Shown here piece after piece: positions 42,424 to 53,300 of a DNA stretch of 64,000 bases (position 1 is the first letter of the stretch; each line of letters starts with the position of its first letter). Source of the stretch: Porphyra umbilicalis (taxonomy: Eukaryota; Rhodophyta; Bangiophyceae; Bangiales; Bangiaceae); the NCBI GenBank assembly GCA_002049455.2, contig KV918933.1, positions 62,001-126,000 of the forward strand, read 5' to 3'. The notes below the pieces were generated by a model. The model did no database searches. It was given only the letters and a program-made list of their open reading frames with translations, and had not been told where the DNA came from. Position numbers and translations under genes: made by a program.

Positions 42424-43440
42424 GTGTAGAATGGGTGAAGCAGCTGATTCGTGCGAAATGTCATGTTGCTGGAGTGATGGAGAGCAATTGGCATTGTGAT
42501 GTATTATTCAGCAAAAGTGTTGTGCATTGAGGGAGCGTGTCTTTTCGATGCTGTCATAGAATTCCGAGCTTCGTCGCTGTAATGGAGGATAGTCGTCCTG
42601 TCCCTTCGCTCTTCTGACCACCACGGCATCTCGTCCCTTTTTTGTTCCCCAGTTGTCGTTGTGTCCTTTTCTCTTCTCCAGTTGTAGCGTCCCCATTGTC
42701 GGTCCCCATTTGATATCTTCATCTTTGTCGCATGGTTTTCAGTATAAAGCAATGGTCAGCAAAGCAAACAAGCACGGCACTCGGCGCGCCGCCCCACGCA
42801 AGGGGAGGTCAACAGCGGAGGCCGGCAGATGCCTCAAGAAATGTACAAGAGATGAGTGAACACCCCGGCAGGCGCCGAGAGGGGGAACGGGAAAGGACGT
42901 GGAACGCATGGAGGAAAACAACGAACGTGAGTACAGCGCGACTTGTATGGCGTGCGGATGGGGGGAGGGAATGGGGCAAAGAAGGGGGCAGATGCGAAGG
43001 GGGAGGGGGGGGGCAAAAATATGGGCGGATGCGGAGCGCGGACCCAAAGAAGGAGCGGATGCGGCGCGCGCGTCGAAGAGAGAGCGTGGCGGTGCGGTGA
43101 CGACGATGGAGTGGTTGTTTGAAAGGCCCGATGGAGAGGCGAGATGACGAGATGGCGAGACGGCGTAAGAGAGCGGAGACGCAGTGCTGACACTGCCGCA
43201 AAGAGGGGCGCTGCTGACCATTTCTGGGGCTTTGTGTGGAGTATATACAGTGAGGGTTCCCCAAAGGCACCTGTAAACGCTGTTGGAGGAGTCTGTCATC
43301 GCTTGCATGTGTAAAGTCATTAGTCAGTTATATCCGTCCCGGTTATATCTACAGTGGATGTATCCGGGACCACGGAGGCACCACAGAGCCCGAGAGATCG
43401 AGGAATGTGAAATTAGAACGCGATTGCCACCAAGTTTTTG
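42424..43440. other. No gene recognised
   Basis: A purine-rich stretch (42800-43120) has short frames on both strands and no recognised domain. TACAGTGAGGGTTCCCCAAAG near 43249 and TACAGTGGATGTATCCGG near 43350 look like mariner-type ends, but no inverted partners were found. Confidence 0.35.
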
Positions 43441-43442
43441 TA

Positions 43443-43891
43443 TTGCTGACCCCCAAAGAATGGCGGTTGCAGAGTGGTTGCAATCATTCAACAGCGTACG
43501 TGGACCAATGGAAAGGCTAGGAATCATATGAGTTCCTTGCACAGTCTCATCATGCAGCTCTGCGCGCTGGAAACGCACATCAGGATCTCAAGAAATCTGA
43601 AGAAATTTGTTGATCTCAAGATAAATCACAGGTCTGGCCCAGAACCCTCTCCATGCCCTCTTCAGGCACGAGCAAGCGGCCCAACAATCTCAGGAAATCT
43701 CATTGTGGGTTGCAATGGCTCTGCGTGACCCCTGCAAGACACGTTGATTGGCTTGCAAGATAACTGGCGGCAACTCTCAGCCAATAGTACGATCGTGGCT
43801 TGTCGAACAGCCAATCCGACTTCGTTTCTATGCTGTGGCGTCGGCTCTGCCTCCCTTCTCTCTGCAACCGCCATTTCTTGGATGTTAGCAA
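43443..43891. mobile_element. MITE with TTGCTGA/AC ends and TA target duplication (copy 3)
   Basis: A 449-bp element has inverted ends of about 34 bp: TTGCTGACCCCCAAAGAATG on the left, TTGCTAACATCCAAGAAATG on the right, both continuing GCGGTTGCAGAG. TA flanks both sides (43441-43442, 43892-43893). The ends relate it to 18204-18602 and 28655-29095, but they are more diverged, so it is probably older. It abuts the pogo-like transposase gene. Confidence 0.85.
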
Positions 43892-44089
43892 TACTTGGTT
43901 TAACACAAAACGATTTGCTTGAACTCCACGGATCATTATATAACTCCTGCCGTTTGCGATCGGAGCTCCGCTGACGGCCAAGCCGATCGAGTCGACTTAA
44001 GCGTGATTCGTCTGCAACGACCACACCTATGCTCCTCTCCCTACCCACCGTACCGCATCACTCGTACCCACGGCGATCCTCATACCACC

Positions 44090-45635
44090 ATGACACTCTC
44101 CAATGCTCTTGATGCTGCCGCTGCCGCGGCTGAGGCAATCTTGGCGGACCATAACCAGGCATTGGCTGCGGAGCACGCCGAGAGCGTGAGGGCGGCCGCG
44201 CGGGCCGCTGCCGTGACGGCCGATGCTGTATTGGCATCCCCGTCTGCGGCGCGCGCGCCGGCCCGGCGCATCGGAGGCGCTCGCCGGCGCCGCACGCCAA
44301 TGACGTTAGACATGAAGCTGCGTGTTATTGTCTGGCATGCGGCGGGCCGGACCATCGACTACATCAGCCGGCAGCTGGATAACCAGTACGACCGCAGCGG
44401 GCTCTACAAGATCATTAAGCAAAAGGACAGGCTCCTTTCTCGAGCCGCGGAGGGCGTGGCTGGCGGCCGAGCGTCGTCGCGAGTGGGGCAGTATCCCCAG
44501 GTTGACAAGGCCCTCTTGGAGTGGTTCCTGGCTGTGCGTACGAGGGGCCGCAAGCGTGTGATTTTGTTTCTTTCCATTCGTCGGCAGAAGGCTTTGCAGG
44601 ATGCGGAGCACCTTGGCATCACTGACTTCGCGGCATACAACGGCTTCATTCAACGTTGGGCGTCCCGTCATGGCCTTGTGAACGTTGCTCCGCATGGCAG
44701 CAGCGCTTTCGTCAACGTGGAGGAGGCGGCTGAGCGCAAGGCAGCCATCCGCCAGCAGCTTGGGGGTGTTGATGTCGACCTGATCTACAATGTCGACGAG
44801 ACCGGTTTCCTCTACCGGGGGTTACCGTCGCGTTCATACGTGCCCTCCGAGGACCGCCGCACTGCACGAGGCTCGAGGGCGACGAAGAGCAAGAACCGTG
44901 TCACCTTGACTCTCTGCTGCAACGCTACGGATACCCACAAGGTGCCGGTCACGATCATTGGCAAGGCAGCTCAGCCGATGTGCTTCCGAGGCGAGGGCAG
45001 CGCGAGCCCGCTGCCATACCTCTCGCAGAAGTCGGCTTGGACTGACGCTTCTGTATTCAAGCGCTGGTTCGAAGAGGTGTTCGTGCCGGCGGTTCAATCG
45101 CGCACCGCGCATCATGTCTACTTGGTTACGGACAACCTTGGCTGCCATAGCTCCATCTCGCACCCGCAGGTCAGTATCATCGAGCTGCCCCCGAACACGA
45201 CCGCTGTGTACCAGCTGCTGGGCGCCGGCATCATCGTGCTCCTGAAGAACTGGTACAAGAAGCGGCTCCTTTACCGCATTTTCAGCAACTTGGACTCCCT
45301 TCTGTACTGCCAAGTTTATTGTCGAGGAGTGGAATGAGATTCTTGGAGACCAGATTGTGCGCTGCTGGTTGAAGGCGGACTGCCTGCCCACTGAAGCAGT
45401 TGCTCGTCAGAGGCTCCAGCTGGGCGTCATCGAAGTTGTGGCCGAGCCGGCCCACATGGATGTGTCCCACTTGGTGGCCATGATGGCCCATACGTCCCTG
45501 GAGCATGAGCTTGACGGCCTCAGTGGCCAGGAACAGGTCCTGGCGGTGCGGCGCTGGCTGACGGCTGAGACTGATGTTGAGGCCATTGACCAGACGGTTA
45601 ATATGGTCTTGACTGGGGCGGATAATAAGGAGTGA
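44090..45635 (+). pseudogene. pogo/CENP-B-like transposase (DDE_1), frameshifted and missing third Asp
   Basis: The ATG at 44090 starts an Ala-rich leader, then a Psq/CENP-B-type helix-turn-helix region (MTLDMKLRVIVWHAAGRTID, YISRQLD) and the DDE_1 catalytic domain. The first Asp lies in LIYNVDETGFLYRG (near residue 235) and the second in VYLVTDNLGCHSS (near 346). The third box, normally QPLD-x-GII, reads YQLLGAGII (near 376), so the catalytic Asp is replaced by Gly. Just after, near 45305, the frame shifts by one; the C-terminal part (KFIVEEWNEILG ... RCWLKADCLPTEAV) continues to the stop at 45635. The enzyme should be inactive. The element's inverted ends were not found. A domesticated CENP-B-like protein is unlikely given the frameshift. 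Confidence 0.85.
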
Positions 45636-46748
45636 TAGCGTAGAGGCGGAGAGGGAGGCATGTGAGTGTGATCACGTTTAGTGCCAAGTCATTCAAACAA
45701 TGGATTTTTTTCTCGCCGAGATCCTTGTAAATCTTGCCAGTCGTACTCTTTTCTCCATCGTCTCGAAACGGTACCACGCTAGTTGGGGACTCACCCCGGC
45801 AGTATTCTGATTGGTGCCATTACGTCTGAAATGGCTGTACTGGGCCATATTCGACCCCGCTTTTCCACAATGTCTACACTATCAGTATAGATGGCATATT
45901 CGCATTTTAGAGCAACAGTGCGCGGCCAGCACGGTTCTGATACTGTTCAACGACATGTCCGGGAGCCGCCCCCTCCCCCCCTCACAGCTTCAATTGGGGG
46001 TATCACCGCACCTGCTGAGACAAGTCACGTAGCCCCCCTTGTTGCCACGATTGCGAGCGTGCCTGGGCTGGATTCGTATTCAATCAGCGGTCTGATACGT
46101 GATGCCAGCTGGAGAGCTGTCGTACAGGGCCGCACCAGCTGAATACGTTGCAGAAAACAGAAGCGTCTTTTATGGTTCTGTAGCGCCCTCTGGGTGGGGG
46201 TAGTACACCCTCTTCCTACCTCCTCGCCCTCTTCCCCCGCCCCTCGCCACCCGACCCAAACCGCAGCCAAAAAGCCAGAACGAAGCAAGGACAGGGAGAT
46301 CAGCACATGCAGAGCCCCTCCCCCTCGCCGTCCGCAACCGCGCCGTCCGCAACGACTATGGGGGTAGCAGGGGCCGTAGGTGCAAATGAGACTGTAGAAA
46401 TACATGGTACAGTAGGAGAACAATAGGCAGTAGGGCTCAAAGGGGAATTATTGGGAAAGGAGGCAGCGGAGGGAAAAGAGTAGTGGGCAGGAAGCAGGCA
46501 GTAGGAGAAGAGCGGCAGTAGGGGAAAAGGTGGCAGCAAAGGCCACATGGGCAGAGAGAGAAGAAGCACATCACTGGACAGGTGCACATTTACGGAGGGA
46601 GAACGGCGGACCAAACGATACGCAGTGCACACATCATACCACTCTCCTTGTCCTACTAGTCCTCACGTCACTTAACGTACATGAGAACTAAAAATACAAG
46701 GCGGGCAAGGGGGGTGTCAACGACGCGCAGCTCGGGCGTGACGGGATC
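45636..46748. other. No gene recognised
   Basis: Ordinary composition with an irregular GGCAGTAGGG-rich stretch at 46400-46530. No domain or element ends identified. It borders the left LTR of the first Ty3 element. Confidence 0.4.
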
Positions 46749-47141
46749 TGTGGTATTAATAACGTTAGTTCAATTAACAGTGTACTGAGACCGACCGTAG
46801 CCAAGCAATAAAGCGAGTTCTATCGCCGTCGCGGCGAGGAAGAAGACCTTTTGTTGAAGGGCATCCGATGGGGAGCCGGGTGGTGCCCACGACGGCGACC
46901 CCGGACCCATGGTGGTTTAATACAAACAACGGCACTGGTCGATCGACCATCCGATCAAGCGATCGTAATGAGTGCCGGCAGACAGATAAGACAGGCAAGC
47001 AAACAAGCAATAAAAAATAAACAATGCGGAAGTAACCCCCCAAAGGGCGTGCCACAAGCCGAGTCACACACATCCGTGGATTCGGCCAGTCAAGGGGGCT
47101 ACCCGTGGCTAATTGCCAATTGGTAGCAGAGATATGCTACA
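46749..47141 (-). repeat. 3' LTR of Ty3 element 1
   Basis: A 393-bp direct repeat with TG...CA ends (on +, TGTGGTATTAATAACG to GATATGCTACA), nearly identical to 56492-56884. Confidence 0.95.
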
Positions 47142-47949
47142 TACCTCCAACGCGAGATTCGAACCGTCCCGGTGAGATCCGAGGATGGTGAAACCCGATT
47201 GGGCGATCGCGGCCCCTTACGGGCCCGCGCGGGCGCAACCGCCCAGGCGGTGGGAGCCGTGGGGGGGCGCGCCGCCCAGTCCCGATTGGGGGGAGGTGGC
47301 GGTTCGCCGTCGTCGGTCGCGACCGTCCCGCCACACACGCGTGGGCGTGGGTGGCGGGCAGCTGACGCTGCGGATCCGACCGGCGCTTGCGCGCACACGC
47401 GCCCTCGCAGAGGAGTCGGCGTCGGCGTCGGCGTGGTGGCCAGACGGCCGGTTGACAGGCGACCAGCGTCGGGGTTAAGACCCGTTGGTGCGCGGGTGCG
47501 TCGTGCAACACGCGTTGGGACAACCGTTGTCGGCGCCGAGTGGCGCTTCCTTCGTCGGGGGTTTGACTACCCCGACGACACGGCGAAAGCCGGGGCGCGG
47601 GTCCGTGGTGCCGAGCGTGGTTGTGGGGTTCCCACCTCCAGGCCGGTTAGCACCGAGTCGGGCGCGCGGGGTAGCTCCAGCTGGTTGTCGTTGTGCCGGC
47701 AGGCGCCGCCCTCGTCGGGGTGTTGACTCCCCCGACGACACGGCGGAAGCCGGGGTGCGGTTCCGCGTTGTTATCGGCACGGGGCCATCCCGTGTCTTCG
47801 TGCTCGCGCACAGGTCGCTGCCTAACGGCAAGGTTGAGTAGGGGTGCGTCGCCGCAAGGTGGCACACCGCGAGGTGTTGGGCCCGGTGAGTGTGGGTTTG
47901 CGCGGAGTGGGGGGGGGCGGCGCGCACGGCGGCAAGGCGGCAAGCCCGG

Positions 47950-48183
47950 CGGCAAGGGCGGCAAGCGCGGCCAGCCCGGCGGCGACGGCGGCAAGGGCGG
48001 CAAGCGCGGCCAACCCGGCGGCGACGGCGGCAAGGGCGGCAAGCGCGGCCAGCCCGGCGGCGACGGCGGCAAGGGCGGCAAGCGCGGCCAGCCCGGCGGC
48101 GACGGCGGCAAGGGCGGCAAGCGCGGCCAACCTGGCGGCGACGGCGGCAAGGGCGGCAAGCGCGGCCAGCCCGGCGGCGACGG
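47950..48183. repeat. 39-bp tandem repeat, six copies, inside element 1
   Basis: Six 39-bp units with the core GGCGGCAAGGGCGGCAAGCG repeat almost perfectly. They read as collagen-like GKGGKRGQPGGDG on one + frame, as Ala/Ser-rich AARAASAASPAAT in the antisense ORF's frame, and as Pro-rich PPSPPGWPRLPPL on -. They lie between the 3' LTR and the first conserved part of the antisense ORF. Confidence 0.9.
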
Positions 48184-48215
48184 TCAGGGTAAACACCCCC
48201 CGGACGGCCAACGCG

Positions 48216-50174
48216 ATGGCGGATTCCGCCGCGATGGCGGTGGACGGCGGCGTTGCCGGTGGCGGTGAGGCCATCGACGGGGCGCATGCCGCCGCGGGTG
48301 GCCACGCGGAAGTGGATTGCTCCGCGAACCCAGAGGTCTTGCGCCAGTATCGGCCTCGCGGCTCGTACTACGTGCACGCCAACCCTGTAGAGGTGGTCGA
48401 TGGGGTCCCGCGGGTCACCGACAACCGTCTGTACGAGATGTGCGTACGCAATCGCGCTCGTGCGCACACGCGCCGTGTTTACGCTCTCTACGAGGCGTTG
48501 CCCGACTGCATCGACGTGATGGCGCAAGCCGGGTTGCCGGACCACGCGGGCGACCGCGTGGCCGAGGTCCATGGGGACCCGTACTTCGGGAACCAGGGAC
48601 CTCAGCGTCGTGTGTACGAGGTGATGTCGTTTTGCAACGAGGTCGTGCGGTACCAACTGCCGTTGCACCCGTTCCACCGCTTGGTGTACGCCAATGCGCT
48701 TATGTTCCCTGTGAAGGGTACAGAGTCGATCGAGGCAGCGGCCAACTCGTGTTGTCGCTTATTGCGCAACTGGCCGAAGGCCGTCTTCCTCAAGAGGGCT
48801 CTCGCCGAGGACCTTTCGGTCCCTTTCGGGCACGACTCCGGTCTGGAGCCGTACCTCGAGCAGCTCGCGCTGGTGAAGCACGAGGAGAACGACAATGTCG
48901 AAGATGACAGCAGTCCGCGGGTCACAGGGTTGCCGAACCCCTTTCGGCTGCCGATGTTCCCCTCCGACCACCGTCGGGCCGCTGACACGCGCTTCTTTCG
49001 CGGTCGCGAGTTGATGCCTACCGCGTGGGCGGCTGGATTTCTCCGTGCGCCACGGGCGTTCGACTTTTCCCGTTGGCTTCCGCCTATCCCGGACTGGGAG
49101 CCCCACACGGGGTTGTGGGTGGCGACCCCCGTGGTGGTGTCCTACATGGCGGACGCGTTGCGCAACGCTTACAGCTCCGTCTGGCAGGAGGTGTACTCCG
49201 AGTACTACTGCAACTTAGTTGCTGCGTGGGTTCACACCCTGCAGGAGGACAAGCTCTTCGTCCACTTGGACACGAAGACGCTTCGTCATTTTGACGCGTT
49301 GGATACGTCCAAGTTGAAGGACGCGCCCGACGGCGAGGCCAAGTACGTCTTGTACGGCAAGATGCGTCAAGCCGTGACGGCGTTTCCCTGGCGGGAGGTC
49401 CTTAAGGACGTCGTCTGGCGCGACCGCGACTCCGGGGAAGCCCGGCAGGTGCGGGTCACGGTCGACCCGACCAAGGAATACGGCTTTTGCCTGCGCCGCC
49501 CTTGTGTCGATTTCGACTGGGCGTTGGACCCGAACGCGCCACTCCCGATGGCTCGAATTACTTCGAACCATCCCGGGGTGTGGCGTCGTGGTCGTCGGAC
49601 CTGGGCTCACGCCGTTGGCGACGCCCGCGAGGGCCGCTACCGCCCGCGTTCACCGCGGCGTGATCGCTCGCCCTCTCCGCCACGGTCGGTGGATGCCACT
49701 TGGCCGACCCGCGCGTCGTCAACCGCGGCGGTTGCCTTGTTTGGGTCGGCACGCGCGCGCGATGTACGCGTTCGCGCGCCCCGCGGGGCAGCCTTGTCGG
49801 CGGTGGCTAGCGCCTGGGTCGAGCAGATCGCAGGCTTGCGTACCGCTGTTGAGCGCGCGGACGGACGGGGTGTCGAGTCGGCTTTGTCCATTATTGGACA
49901 TGCCGTGGCTCGCGCCGTTGACGGCGAAGCCAACTACGGGCGCTTCGCCCAGCACCTCGAGGCTATACAGCCAGAGGAGGAGGCCGCGCCGGCGCGCTTC
50001 AACGCGCAGAGCATCCTTGGTCGTCGGACCCACGAGGGCGGAGGCCCGTCGACGGGGGTTCCGCACTCGGCGCGCAACACGCGTGCGCGTAGTGTCTCGC
50101 AGGAGTCGGCGGCCAGTGTTGGCGCGAGCCGCGATTCCCGTCGGGACTCGCGTCGTCGTGACGACGAGGTGTAG
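48216..50174 (+). CDS. Antisense ORF of Ty3 element 1, unknown protein
   Basis: A ~652-codon open frame on the strand opposite to gag-pol, ending 142 bp from the end of pol. The frame is open back to 47844, but I prefer the ATG at 48216 because the upstream part is the tandem repeat; the second element's ORF has a similar MAD start. The protein is not low-complexity: a Tyr/Arg-rich start (LRQYRPRGSYYVHANPVEVV), a Trp/Tyr-rich middle (FDFSRWLPPIPDWEPHTGLW ... SSVWQEVYSEYYCNL) and an Arg/Ser-rich tail (SRDSRRDSRRRDDEV). No signal peptide, membrane helix, zinc knuckle or enzyme motif is evident. I do not recognise the family. It could be a regulatory or nucleic-acid-binding accessory protein. 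Antisense ORFs in this slot are known from plant Tat-lineage Ty3 elements. Confidence 0.7.
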   Translation: MADSAAMAVDGGVAGGGEAIDGAHAAAGGHAEVDCSANPEVLRQYRPRGSYYVHANPVEVVDGVPRVTDNRLYEMCVRNRARAHTRRVYALYEALPDCIDVMAQAGLPDHAGDRVAEVHGDPYFGNQGPQRRVYEVMSFCNEVVRYQLPLHPFHRLVYANALMFPVKGTESIEAAANSCCRLLRNWPKAVFLKRALAEDLSVPFGHDSGLEPYLEQLALVKHEENDNVEDDSSPRVTGLPNPFRLPMFPSDHRRAADTRFFRGRELMPTAWAAGFLRAPRAFDFSRWLPPIPDWEPHTGLWVATPVVVSYMADALRNAYSSVWQEVYSEYYCNLVAAWVHTLQEDKLFVHLDTKTLRHFDALDTSKLKDAPDGEAKYVLYGKMRQAVTAFPWREVLKDVVWRDRDSGEARQVRVTVDPTKEYGFCLRRPCVDFDWALDPNAPLPMARITSNHPGVWRRGRRTWAHAVGDAREGRYRPRSPRRDRSPSPPRSVDATWPTRASSTAAVALFGSARARDVRVRAPRGAALSAVASAWVEQIAGLRTAVERADGRGVESALSIIGHAVARAVDGEANYGRFAQHLEAIQPEEEAAPARFNAQSILGRRTHEGGGPSTGVPHSARNTRARSVSQESAASVGASRDSRRDSRRRDDEV

Positions 50175-50316
50175 CGAGGTTCACTGCTCAGTGAGTTGCT
50201 CGGTTGACCCCGGTGGGGGGGTGGGGTTGACAATGTCGGGGTCTTACGCCTTTTTAGGGTGTTGATGTTTCTTCGTCTTGTTGTTGTTTGTCGTTTGACA
50301 TGTTCGTATCCACTTC

Positions 50317-53300
50317 TCAGTTTTTCTGCTTATCGTCATAGCGATGAAGGAAGTGGCAGGCCATCATGGCCCATGTTGTGGGATTTGTATCCCTTGAGTC
50401 TGCTGATAAAAGCACTTCGTACTCGAAACATGCACGTATGGCAGTAGCGTACCAACTGGCGTTGGTCCATTGTGGTATTACCACGGTTGCTTCTTCTGTG
50501 GTTGTTACCAAGCGTCGAAGGACTGAGTCCAAGTGTTGCACCGGAGGTACCAGAAACCCATTGGGGAGCACTGGTACGGGGGGATCGCTCCCGATCAGTG
50601 TCGCCTGTGCAGATTTCGGCCACACATATGTGTACGGGCCGTAAACACGGTTCAGCCGAGAGAAATGCCGCAAGGCAAGTTGGGGGTCATACGCAAAGTT
50701 GCGCGTCATGGACGGCAGAGTGGACTTGAGCCACGCCACAGGAATTACTTCCTTAATTGCAACGTCGGTACTTGACTCTGTCCAAGAGACATCGGCATGG
50801 ATAACTCCGTCACCGGTAACATGGACATGTTGGATAGTGGGTATCCACGTGGAGTCCATGACGATGCTGGCCACGGTTGGAGCCCGGCCTGTCGGCGACT
50901 TCGTCGCGTTGGCGTTTTGCCACTCGTACCCCGGCACATGCTTCTTCTTCTGTCGAAGGAAACGCACCACCAGGTTGCGGGGGAGGTTCTCCAGGGGTTC
51001 CCAGGTGTCGTCTTTCGACCCGTAGTCGAACCAGCGCACCTTAGCGCTATAGCTGTCACCCGTCTGGCGTAAGCCTAGGAGTTTGTCGATCACATACTCA
51101 TCGGCAGTTGCCGGGGATGACTTGCGTTGGTCTAGACCATCTAGCAAGGGGTGTGGAACCTTGTCCGTCGTCGTTGGACGAGGAGCGGGGGTGACATGGT
51201 CACTGCTGACGCGTTTCTCCTCGCCGTCAATGTCAATGACAAACGTGGAGGCGTCCGCGTCCGCGTCGACGACCACGAAGGGTCCAATGGCTTTGCTTTG
51301 CAGCTTGTTTTGCCGATCGTGGTTGGTCGTGTATACGTAGTCGCCGATCTTGACGTCCGCATTGCGGGTTGCGACCCGATGGTCGAAGTTACGTTTGTAA
51401 CGTTGTTGCGTCTTACGCAAGGCCTCGACCACGATGGGGATCTGCTTGCGCAGGCGGGCCATGAACTCGCGCTTGCGAGCTAGGGGTGACCCATCCTTGA
51501 GCGTTCCCTTATTGGTAAGCGGAGTGCCCGGGGGCAAGTTGCGAACCGTGAGGTTGGGGATCCGCCTTGGGATAACAAGCTCAAATGGGGCGATGCCCGT
51601 CGACCGATGTGGTTGGCTATTATACGCCATGGTGATTACCGGGAGTAGCTCATCCCATCGTGATGGGTCGTCGGCGACGTAGTGTCGCAGCTGCGTAGCC
51701 ATGGTACGGTTGTACCGTTCAACTTGCCCATTGGTTTGGGGTGATACGCCGTGGTGCGAACCGTTTCAATGCCAAGCATTTTCATCACAGCGATGAAGAA
51801 GTTCGACATGAACTGGGGCCCTTGGTCCGATAGGATTCGGTCCGGTGGCCCGTAGGCTGACACCCACGCGTCGATGATGGCTGACGCCACTGACATAGCC
51901 GTGATTCGCCGCAAGGCGACGCACTTGGTGAGCTTGGCGAAGCGGTCGGTGATAACCAAGATGAAGCGGTTGCCCTTCTTGGAGGCCGGGATGGGCCCAA
52001 AGATGTCAACGGATAGCTCCGTGAGAGGCTCGGTAGCCTGGAACAGGGTCAAGGGCGTGGTGTGTCGCCGCAAGGCGAGGCGGTTTTGCGCACACGTTGT
52101 GCACTTGGTGATGGTCGAATGAATATCCGTCACCATTGAAGGCCAGTAGTATGCCTTGCGCATGGTGTAATACATCCGGTTCATACCAGGATGGGCGGCC
52201 ACGGTTGCGTGGTGCTCGAGGGTCAACACGCGTTCGCGTAGCGACTTTGGAATAACCAACTGTTTGCCGTAAGGCGCACGGCGGTACAGAGCGTGATGCT
52301 CATCGCGGAAGAAGGCCTTGGCCGTTCCGCGCTCCACGCGAGTGGACATCTCGACGCAGAAGTCGTCTGTTTGTTGTGCTTCGACAACGTCGTCGAACTC
52401 CACCGGTTCCGGTGAGTCGATACCCGTGTACCTCCCCGTTCTTAAGCCGTTGGCCGTCTCGGCCAATGCCAGACAAGGTATATCATCATGGATATCTTCT
52501 GGCGGCGCCGCCGTAGAGGCGCGCGACAGGAAGTCGGGCAAGTGGTGAGATGCACCTGGTTTATAAACCATATCGAATGTGTATTCGGAGAGGCGAAGTC
52601 GCCATCGCATCAAGCGTCCGCTTGAGTCGGTCGTGCTGTAGATCCAGCTAAGTGCTTGGTGATCCGTTCGGATGAGGAAGCGTTGTCCGTCGAGGAAGTG
52701 CCTCAACTTGAGGACAGCCCACACAACGCCGAGGCATTCTCGCTCCGTGGTGGAGTAGTTTTGCTCTGCAGCAGTGAGTCCTCGGCTCCAATACCCGACA
52801 GGGTGAAGCAGTTCGCCCGGCTCCTCTTGGAGGAGGGTACAACCAACTTGGTCGGCGCATGCGTCCACGTCAACGACGAGCTTCCGATTGGCCTTCGGCA
52901 AGGCAAGTACCGGTGGGCACAACAGTGCGTTGCGAAGGTCCTCGAAGGCGGCGATAGCCACGTCCGTCGGTGGTGGTAAATCCGGTGGGATCTCGGCCCT
53001 AGTCAGGGCGTTCAGGGGCTTTGCTCGTTTGGCAAAGTCTTTGACAAACCGTCGATAGACGTTGCACATGCCCAAGAAGCTTTTCAGCTGGGTCTTTGTG
53101 GTTGGGAACTTGGCATGCTTCAGAGCATCCACGTTCTTGTTGTGCATGTGCAGTTGCCCGGGGCGGACAATGTGTCCTAGGTACTCGACCTCATCGGAGA
53201 ACCACGTGCACTTTTCCAAGTTGAGGGTGACCCCGGCTTCGCGGAGACGGTGAAGAACCGTGTCAACGTCTTTGACGTGTTGTTCCGCGTTTGCGGAGAA

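Noticed and set aside
43249-43370. Possible left ends of the pogo-like element (TACAGTGAGGG, TACAGTGGATG)
   Set aside because: No inverse partner was found downstream of the transposase up to the LTR at 46749.
47142-47225. tRNA-like T-arm motif (GGTTCGAATC on the minus strand) next to an LTR end
   Set aside because: No matching acceptor stem, D-arm or anticodon arm can be folded upstream, so it is not a tRNA gene. As a primer site it would fit the wrong orientation and lacks the TGG start. A 10-base match can arise by chance.
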